Positions 40,134 through 45,418 of a stretch of DNA of 45,418 nt are shown here, in pieces. Within the stretch, counting starts at the first letter, position 1. Every line of letters starts with the position of its first letter. The notes under the pieces are model-generated. The model did not search any database. It worked only from the letters and a program-made list of their open reading frames with translations, and was not told the DNA's origin. The position numbers and the translations under genes were made by a program. This stretch comes from Phycisphaerales bacterium. GTDB taxonomy: Bacteria; Planctomycetota; Phycisphaerae; UBA1845. The stretch lies in NCBI GenBank assembly GCA_003597935.1, contig QZJT01000012.1, positions 1-45,418 on the forward strand. The letters are read 5' to 3'.

Positions 40134-41810
40134 ATGTCAACCGGATCCCGGAAGCCCGCGGCTTCGCGCCGACCGCTGCCACGCCTCCTCCAGAGAACAG
40201 CGCTGGGGGCCTGCGCGCTCGTGCTGATCCTGATGCGTTCACACGCCTTCGACCTGCCGCTGGAGACGGACGAGGCGAACTACGCCTACGTCGGGACGCG
40301 GCTGGCGGCCGGCGACCGCATGTACGTGGACGTGTGGGACCACCAGCCGCCGGGCGTATTCGTTCTGTTCGCCGCGACGGCGTGGGCGTTCGGGGATGCG
40401 CCGATCGTGTTCCGCTGGCTGGCAGTCGCGTTCTCTCTGGCAACGATGGTGATGATCTGGGCCATCCTGGATCGTCGCGGCACTCCGTGGGCAGCGCTGG
40501 CAGCGGCGCTGCTGTTCGCGCTGGCGTCCTCCGATCCCGGCACGGCCGGGGAGGGGTGCAACCGTGAGATCTTCATGGCGACGCTCATCGTCGGTGCGTG
40601 GTGGGCGGTCTTGCGCCGCCCCATCGTCCGGCGGCGCGACGTGCTGATCGCGGGCGTGATGCTGAGTCTGGCGTCGGTTCTCAAGACGGTGGTAGCCGTT
40701 CATTGGATCGCGCTGGCGGCGTGGCTGGTGATCGATGCGCTTCTCTTGCGGCGCGCGTCCGGCGGCTCGCTGGCGGCTCCCTCCGCGCGGGCTGAAGCCC
40801 GCGGCTCGGAGCGAGAGCCTGAGCCTGCAACCGGCGTTTCAGCCGTACCGGGCGTGCTCTGGCTGGCAGCCGGTCCGGCGCTGCTGTGGGGAAGCGTCTT
40901 TGCGTACTTCGCCCTGACGGATCGGTTGGACGCTTTTGTCGACGCGGTGTTCCGATTCAATCTCGGCTACAGCGATTCGGACACGGGGCGGCTGTCCCGC
41001 TTTGCCGCCTTTTTTCAGCCCGAACGGCATCCGTTCATCTTCGACAGCGCCCTGCCGATCTGGATCGCCGGCGCCGTCGCCCTCCTGCCGCTGGCGGCAG
41101 GCGCGATGCGCCAGGCCTCCCGGCGATTCGCGCTGGCCGTGGTCCTGCTGCTGGCCGCGAGTTACGTGGCCGTGTGCCTGCCGGCGCAGTTCTGGCCGCA
41201 CTACTACTACCTGATGATCCCGGCGCTCGTGCTGGCGATCGGCGCGGCTGCACACGCTGTCATGGAACAGAGGGGCGAGGGCCGGGCGCGTGCGACGCTA
41301 TCCGGCGCGGCGGTGGCGTTGATCCTGGCGCTGCTGTTCGTGACCCAGTGGCGGGAATACCTCTCACGCGACGGTCTGGACATCACGATCAAGCGCTACA
41401 ATACGCGCGATTACTGGGCGCAGGCGCACGGCCGGAACGTGGAAAGCGTCACCGATCCGGCCGACACGATCTTCGTCTTCGGCAACGACGCCGGCATCTA
41501 CTACTACGCGAAGCGGCGATGCGCGTCGCGCTTCACGATGGCCACCGGCCTGCGCAGCCGCTATCCCGACGCGGCCGCGCGGCAGGCGATCCTGCTCGAC
41601 GAACTGCGGAACAACCGCCCCCGACTGATTCTGGAGACCGGCGAGGCGCCTTTCCCAGGGTGGATCGAGTTCCTGCAGGAGCGTTACTACCCCGCCGGCG
41701 CGGACTTCCACGACAAGACCGGCGGGATCATCATGCCCGTCTGGTGCCGCAAGGACGCGCCCATCCGTCAGATCGACTGGAACTGGGACCGCAGCGAGGC
41801 CGTCAAGTGA
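40134..41810 (+). CDS. Family 39-type membrane glycosyltransferase
   Basis: A 558-residue polytopic protein of the ArnT/PMT-like GT39/GT83 group, which uses polyprenyl-phosphate sugars. The first periplasmic loop has LETDEANYAYVGTRLAAGD (Asp-Glu, catalytic) and DVWDHQPPGVF, a typical signature. About ten membrane segments run to ~residue 415, then a soluble C-terminal domain (ADTIFVFGNDAGIYYYAKRR). The acceptor is unknown. Residues ~216-226 (PSARAEARGSE), in a loop between membrane segments, are encoded by a perfect REP hairpin. It uses the carrier recycled by uppP elsewhere in the window. Confidence 0.85.
   Translation: MSTGSRKPAASRRPLPRLLQRTALGACALVLILMRSHAFDLPLETDEANYAYVGTRLAAGDRMYVDVWDHQPPGVFVLFAATAWAFGDAPIVFRWLAVAFSLATMVMIWAILDRRGTPWAALAAALLFALASSDPGTAGEGCNREIFMATLIVGAWWAVLRRPIVRRRDVLIAGVMLSLASVLKTVVAVHWIALAAWLVIDALLLRRASGGSLAAPSARAEARGSEREPEPATGVSAVPGVLWLAAGPALLWGSVFAYFALTDRLDAFVDAVFRFNLGYSDSDTGRLSRFAAFFQPERHPFIFDSALPIWIAGAVALLPLAAGAMRQASRRFALAVVLLLAASYVAVCLPAQFWPHYYYLMIPALVLAIGAAAHAVMEQRGEGRARATLSGAAVALILALLFVTQWREYLSRDGLDITIKRYNTRDYWAQAHGRNVESVTDPADTIFVFGNDAGIYYYAKRRCASRFTMATGLRSRYPDAAARQAILLDELRNNRPRLILETGEAPFPGWIEFLQERYYPAGADFHDKTGGIIMPVWCRKDAPIRQIDWNWDRSEAVK
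40787..40802 (+). repeat. REP hairpin inside the glycosyltransferase coding region
   Basis: GCGGGCT-GA-AGCCCGC followed by GGCTCGGAG, perfect stem, lying in frame within an otherwise intact gene. Confidence 0.95.
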
Positions 41811-41835
41811 CCGGATTCTGACCGGTCGCTAGGAT
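41807..41835 (+). promoter_or_regulatory. Leaderless-type promoter of birA
   Basis: GTGACC (41807-41812), 17 bp, and TAGGAT (41830-41835), then 7 nt to ATG 41843. The -35 overlaps the stop of the preceding gene. TGACCGG is repeated at 41808 and 41819, 11 bp apart, which could be an operator. Confidence 0.45.
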
Positions 41836-41842
41836 GTCGCCC

Positions 41843-42652
41843 ATGCACTCTGGACGGCTCGACGTCGATGCGATCCGGTCGCGGTTGAACACGCGGCGCA
41901 TCGGTCGCCGGATCGACTATTTCGACACCGTCGGCAGCACCAACGCGGAAGCGCTGGAACGCTGCGCCGGGTCGGACGCAGACGGGCTGGTCATCCTGGC
42001 GGACTGGCAGACGGCGGGCCGCGGACGCCTGGGCCGGTCATGGCACTCGCCCCGCGGCGGCAGCGTGATGCTCAGCGCGGTCGTGATCGACCGCTCGAAC
42101 CGTTTCCTCGGCGATCAGATATCCTTGATCGCGGCCGTCGCCGTACACGACGCCCTGGAGCAGGAGACGCACGTCAGCGTGGACATCAAGTGGCCCAACG
42201 ACCTGCTGATTCGGAACCGGAAAGTCGCGGGCATGTTGGTCGAATCCCGGCCAACGGATGAGGCCGTGGCCTTCGTCATCGGCATCGGCGTGAACTGCCT
42301 CCAGCATCCGGGACACTTTCCCGAGCCGATTCGACCTGTCGCGACGTCGCTGGACATGGAGTCGTCCCAACCGGTCGTGCGGGAGACGATCGTGACTTCT
42401 ATCCTGACGGAGTTGGACGAATGGCTGGCCGGAGATCCGTCGCCATCGGCCGAGAGCGTTCGAGAGGCATGGCTGGCGCGGGCGGCGCCGATGGGCGGTC
42501 GCGTCCACCTGTGGAGCCGCGGAAAGGAATACGCTGGATACGTCATCGACGTGGACCCCACCGGTGGACTGGTCGTCAACCTGGACCAGGGCGGCCGTTG
42601 CACGTTTCCGCCCGCCCACACTACCCCAGTTCATTCGCCGGCCCCTGAGTGA
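41843..42652 (+). CDS. birA: Biotin--[acetyl-CoA-carboxylase] ligase
   Basis: Activates biotin as biotinyl-AMP and attaches it to the biotin carrier protein. YFDTVGSTNAEA, GRGRLGRSWHSPRGG, KWPNDLLIRNRKVAGML and GIGVNCLQHP are the catalytic motifs; a small C-terminal SH3-like domain follows (GRVHLWSRGKEYAGYVIDVD). There is no N-terminal winged helix, so it should not act as a repressor. ATG 41834 overlaps the -10 box, so ATG 41843 is preferred. The next gene starts 3 nt after the stop. Confidence 0.92.
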   Translation: MHSGRLDVDAIRSRLNTRRIGRRIDYFDTVGSTNAEALERCAGSDADGLVILADWQTAGRGRLGRSWHSPRGGSVMLSAVVIDRSNRFLGDQISLIAAVAVHDALEQETHVSVDIKWPNDLLIRNRKVAGMLVESRPTDEAVAFVIGIGVNCLQHPGHFPEPIRPVATSLDMESSQPVVRETIVTSILTELDEWLAGDPSPSAESVREAWLARAAPMGGRVHLWSRGKEYAGYVIDVDPTGGLVVNLDQGGRCTFPPAHTTPVHSPAPE

Positions 42653-42655
42653 CAC

Positions 42656-44263
42656 GTGTCGAGGAGTCGATCCAAGAGCCGACGGTCGCGGGGACGAAGC
42701 CGTTCGCAGGTGCGGGCAGCGCGGCGTGCCGCCCGCGGGGCGCGCGGCCGGCAGCGCACGTCACCGCTGCTGCCGCCCGACCGCGAACTTCTGGAGCCGC
42801 GGCCGTCCGCTCGCACGGCGCCGCCGCCGCCGCGGCCCCGGCGAGCGCCGCTGCTGTCCACCTGGTGCGGAGCGGCGCTGGGCATCTCGACCGCGCTGCT
42901 GATCCGTGCCACGGCGGCCGCCACGGTGGGATCCTCGCCCGGCCGAACGGCGCAGCTCGCGTTCAGCGCTGCGCTCTGCGCCATGGCACTGGGCGTGGGC
43001 GCGCCGCGCCGCGTCACGGAATGGCTCGCCGAGTTCATCCGGTTCCTGCGCCCATCGGATCGGGCGGGCACGACGGATCCGCTGGCAGACGAACCACCGC
43101 CCCGTCGTGACCGCGCGCTGTATTGGCTGGTGGTGGCGGGCATCGCGCTGGCCGGTGGGATCGGGGCGGCGGCACTGATTCCGTGGGCCCCGCGTGTCGA
43201 AGAATTTCATCATCGTCTCCTGCGCGAGTACCTCTGGTCTGTGCTGACCTGGCCGGTGCTGACCTGGACCATGGCGGGGGCGAAACTGGCGCTGCCGATG
43301 TTCGCCGTGGGGCTGCTGATCCGCTGTCTGTGCAGACTGGGCACGGTCCAACCGTGGACGTTCGCCCCGATGGGCGGCCTGCTGGTGGGCGCGGCCGGGG
43401 GGGAATACGCCTGGCGCCTGGTCGCCGGACACGGGTACGCGACGGCCATCGCGGCGGCGACGGCATCGCTGCCGTTCTTCATCGTCGCCGCGGCCGCGGC
43501 CATCGTCGCCCGGCCGGTCCCCCACGGCACGACTGTTGCGGCCCCGGACGCCGAATCTGCCACGCCCGTGCTGGCGGAGCGCTGGGCCGTGCTCGTACAC
43601 ATGTGCATCATGGGGGCAGCGCTGGCCGCCTCGGCGCTGACCTTCACCGTGGTAAACGGGGACCGGCCCGCCGCTTCCATTCCGCTCGCTTGGGCCGGCT
43701 TTGGCTTCACCTTGCCGGCCCTGGCGGCGGGGATTGCGATCGGATACGTCGCATCGACGTTGCGGCTGGCGACCATCGTCGGCTTCGGACTGGCCTGCAC
43801 GGCCGCGGCGACCTCTACGGCGGCGCTGGTTCTGTTTCACGGCGACGGGCTTGAGCTGATCGGGTTGGGCACAGTCTTTCTTGCCGCCTTATCCTGCGCC
43901 ATGGCGTGGTGCTACGGCTGCGCGTCGCTGCTGGTCCGGTCGGGGCAGCCCGCCGTCGTGGCGGCCGCGCTGCTTTGGCGGACCTGCCTGTTGTTGTCCG
44001 GGTATGCCCTGCTCATCGGTCCGTTGGCGCATCGCTGGCTGGCGCCGCTGCACCTGCTGACGGGGATGGCACTGGTTCTGATCGCGCTGGGCGCCATCCT
44101 GGTGATGACTCAGCCCGTGCGCACCGAACAGACCCGCCGCGCCCGCATCGCCACCGCGCTGGCCGTCTCCGTCGTGCTGGCGATGACCTGGCCGCGCGTC
44201 TTCGGTTCACCGCCGCACACGGCCGAAGCGGGGCAGGGAGAGCGTACAGCCGATCCGGGCTGA
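42656..44263 (+). CDS. Polytopic membrane protein, unknown function
   Basis: 535 residues from GTG 42656, 3 nt after birA, so probably translationally coupled. The first ~65 residues are extremely Arg/Ser/Pro-rich (RSRSKSRRSRGRSRSQ), likely cytoplasmic. About eleven or twelve hydrophobic segments follow, with few charged residues inside. I recognise no transporter or enzyme motif. Cys is sparse. The frame ends shortly before the convergent MgtC-like gene, with a run of nine C near 44270 between them. Confidence 0.65.
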   Translation: MSRSRSKSRRSRGRSRSQVRAARRAARGARGRQRTSPLLPPDRELLEPRPSARTAPPPPRPRRAPLLSTWCGAALGISTALLIRATAAATVGSSPGRTAQLAFSAALCAMALGVGAPRRVTEWLAEFIRFLRPSDRAGTTDPLADEPPPRRDRALYWLVVAGIALAGGIGAAALIPWAPRVEEFHHRLLREYLWSVLTWPVLTWTMAGAKLALPMFAVGLLIRCLCRLGTVQPWTFAPMGGLLVGAAGGEYAWRLVAGHGYATAIAAATASLPFFIVAAAAAIVARPVPHGTTVAAPDAESATPVLAERWAVLVHMCIMGAALAASALTFTVVNGDRPAASIPLAWAGFGFTLPALAAGIAIGYVASTLRLATIVGFGLACTAAATSTAALVLFHGDGLELIGLGTVFLAALSCAMAWCYGCASLLVRSGQPAVVAAALLWRTCLLLSGYALLIGPLAHRWLAPLHLLTGMALVLIALGAILVMTQPVRTEQTRRARIATALAVSVVLAMTWPRVFGSPPHTAEAGQGERTADPG

Positions 44264-44300
44264 CGGCGACCCCCCCCCGGGGACCGATGCCGGTCGGACA

Positions 44301-45056
44301 TCAGGCTTCGGACTTCGCCGCCGGCGGCCCCTCGCGTCCGCTGCTGCGCTGGTCGCTGCCTGCCGTCCGGTCCGGCCGGATCTCCACCAGTCCTTCGACG
44401 TTGACGAGTTCGGTCAGCACCGCCCGATGGCGCTTGTGCAAGCGGCAGTAACGCAGCTCCATCACCTCCAGGCCCTCGTGCTCGCTGATGCTCCAGGCGG
44501 AGTCGGGGACGTCGAACGCATCGAGGTGGTGCGCGATGCGCACGCGCGTCTTGCCGCCCTCGGGGCGGTAGAACAGCCGGCACGTGGCGTGTTCACAGGG
44601 GGCGTCCACGCGGACTTCGACGCGCAGCACCACCGCGACGATGAAGACGACCACCAGCGTCAGCACCAGCCCGGCCAGTGCGTAGCCCGCCCCGATGACG
44701 ACGCCGATGGCGGCCACCGTCCAGATCGTCGCGCCGGTCGTCATGCCGACGACGGTCCCGCGGTCCCGGATGATGGCGCCCGCCCCCAGGAAGCCGACCC
44801 CCGTGACGATCTGGGCGGCGATGCGGGCCGGGTCCGAGCGTTCGCCGGCCATCAGGATCGACGCCAGCGTGAAGATGGTGCTGCCGACGCAGATGAGCAT
44901 CACCGTCCGCAGCCCGGCCGGCTTCTGCCGATACTCGCGGTCGATGCCCACGATCAGACCGCACAACAGCGCACAGAGCACCAGGATGACGTGGGCCCAG
45001 TGCCTGGGAAGAACGTCATGAAGGTTTCCAGCGTACGGCGTGATCAACTCGACCAT
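44301..45056 (-). CDS. MgtC/SapB-family membrane protein
   Basis: A 251-residue protein. ALLCGLIVGIDREYRQKPAG and RTVMLICVGSTIFTLAS, then GVGFLGAGAIIRDRGTVVGM and TTGATIWTVAAIGVVIG, are the family's conserved N-terminal membrane domain (four segments). A soluble C-terminal domain follows (~150-240). MgtC proteins are linked to magnesium limitation and ATP synthase control in some pathogens; the role here is unknown. ATG 45056 (MVEL) is chosen; ATG 45077 adds seven residues. Confidence 0.88.
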   Translation of the reverse strand: MVELITPYAGNLHDVLPRHWAHVILVLCALLCGLIVGIDREYRQKPAGLRTVMLICVGSTIFTLASILMAGERSDPARIAAQIVTGVGFLGAGAIIRDRGTVVGMTTGATIWTVAAIGVVIGAGYALAGLVLTLVVVFIVAVVLRVEVRVDAPCEHATCRLFYRPEGGKTRVRIAHHLDAFDVPDSAWSISEHEGLEVMELRYCRLHKRHRAVLTELVNVEGLVEIRPDRTAGSDQRSSGREGPPAAKSEA

Positions 45057-45193
45057 TCTTGGAAGGGCACCCCTCATGGCCCAAGATGCTCACCCGCAGG
45101 CGCAGGCTGTCAAGCGCGGGGCGCCGTGGTGGCGCCGGCCCGTGCCGTCCGCAAGTTGGGCGGGCGGTTGGGTGTCGAGGAGGGCCGGGGTAG

Positions 45194-45418
45194 CTCGCCG
45201 CTGCCCGGCGAGTCGACCCGCCCGGGACCGGCGAGCCACCCAGCGCTGCCGGCGCGCCGCGCAACGTCTATCGTACTACTAATGCCGGCGAGACGTGGGC
45301 GGAGATCTTCGGTGTAGGCTTGTTCAAGTTGCCGTTCGTACCGATCAGTTCCATCGCCCGCCACCCGGATCATCCCGACTGGTTATACGTCGGCACCGAC
45401 GTCGGCATCTTCGCCACC
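45194..45418 (+). pseudogene. Fragment of a BNR/sortilin-like beta-propeller protein at the window edge
   Basis: The frame reads NVYRTTNAGETWAEIFGVG then PISSIARHPDHPDWLYVGTD and VGIFAT at the last base. NxGxTW and YVGTDxGxF are typical of BNR/VPS10-like propeller repeats. No ATG, GTG or TTG occurs in frame between the stop at 45191 and NVYRTT, so either it is a 5'-truncated or frameshifted remnant, or the sequence contains an error. The right part runs off the window. Confidence 0.55.

Noticed and set aside
44262-44300. Terminator between the membrane protein and the MgtC-like gene
   Set aside because: The sequence is a C9G4 run without a real stem and loop.

Overview
The window is high-GC, gene-dense DNA that looks like a Planctomycetota chromosome, possibly near Phycisphaerae. 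That assignment is inferred from three things: secreted amidohydrolase paralogs, a RAYT-type transposase with many small hairpin repeats, and an unusual CTP synthase N-terminus. kdsB implies an LPS-type outer membrane. I saw no rRNA, tRNA or CRISPR array.

Left edge (1-4066): hairpin repeats, a decayed ISAzo13-like transposase remnant, a small Fis-type HTH protein, a 58-bp tandem repeat, then a DEDDh exonuclease followed by a LEM-3-like GIY-YIG nuclease. Centre (4067-23605): one long minus-strand run, transcribed right to left as kdsB - pyrG - UPF0173 hydrolase - isoprenylcysteine methyltransferase-like protein - pabA/trpG - eight consecutive secreted amidohydrolase-fold proteins (nine domains). 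Only one of the nine domains (7533-8831) keeps the full metal-binding set (HxH, His, His, Asp). The other eight keep the flanking beta-sandwich and barrel signatures but have lost most or all ligands, and several carry Lys/Glu-rich insertions at the same place in the fold. This array of apparent pseudoenzymes around one intact enzyme is the strongest candidate for an undescribed system.

Right half (23698-45418): a small secreted Cys-rich protein convergent with a secreted HExxH metalloprotease, uppP, pheS, a small helical protein, a TlpA-like lipoprotein, mutS, a RAYT (REP-associated tyrosine transposase), a serine hydrolase lipoprotein, scpB, an alkaline-phosphatase-fold lipoprotein, a family 39 glycosyltransferase, birA, a polytopic membrane protein, an MgtC-like protein and an edge fragment of a BNR/sortilin-like propeller.

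The second theme is repeats. Several hairpin families with unrelated stems share one plan: a GAGCC or TAGCC head, a 7-9 bp perfect stem and a two-base TC/GA turn. They lie between genes, inside genes and in arrays with 30, 45, 55 and 90 bp periods. The largest array (8 copies, exactly 90 bp apart) sits between the RAYT and mutS, and RAYT, array and MutS are one uninterrupted frame of 1403 codons. Four or five genes (pheS, scpB, birA, the glycosyltransferase, perhaps uppP) have a -10 box 7-9 nt before the start codon, suggesting leaderless mRNAs.
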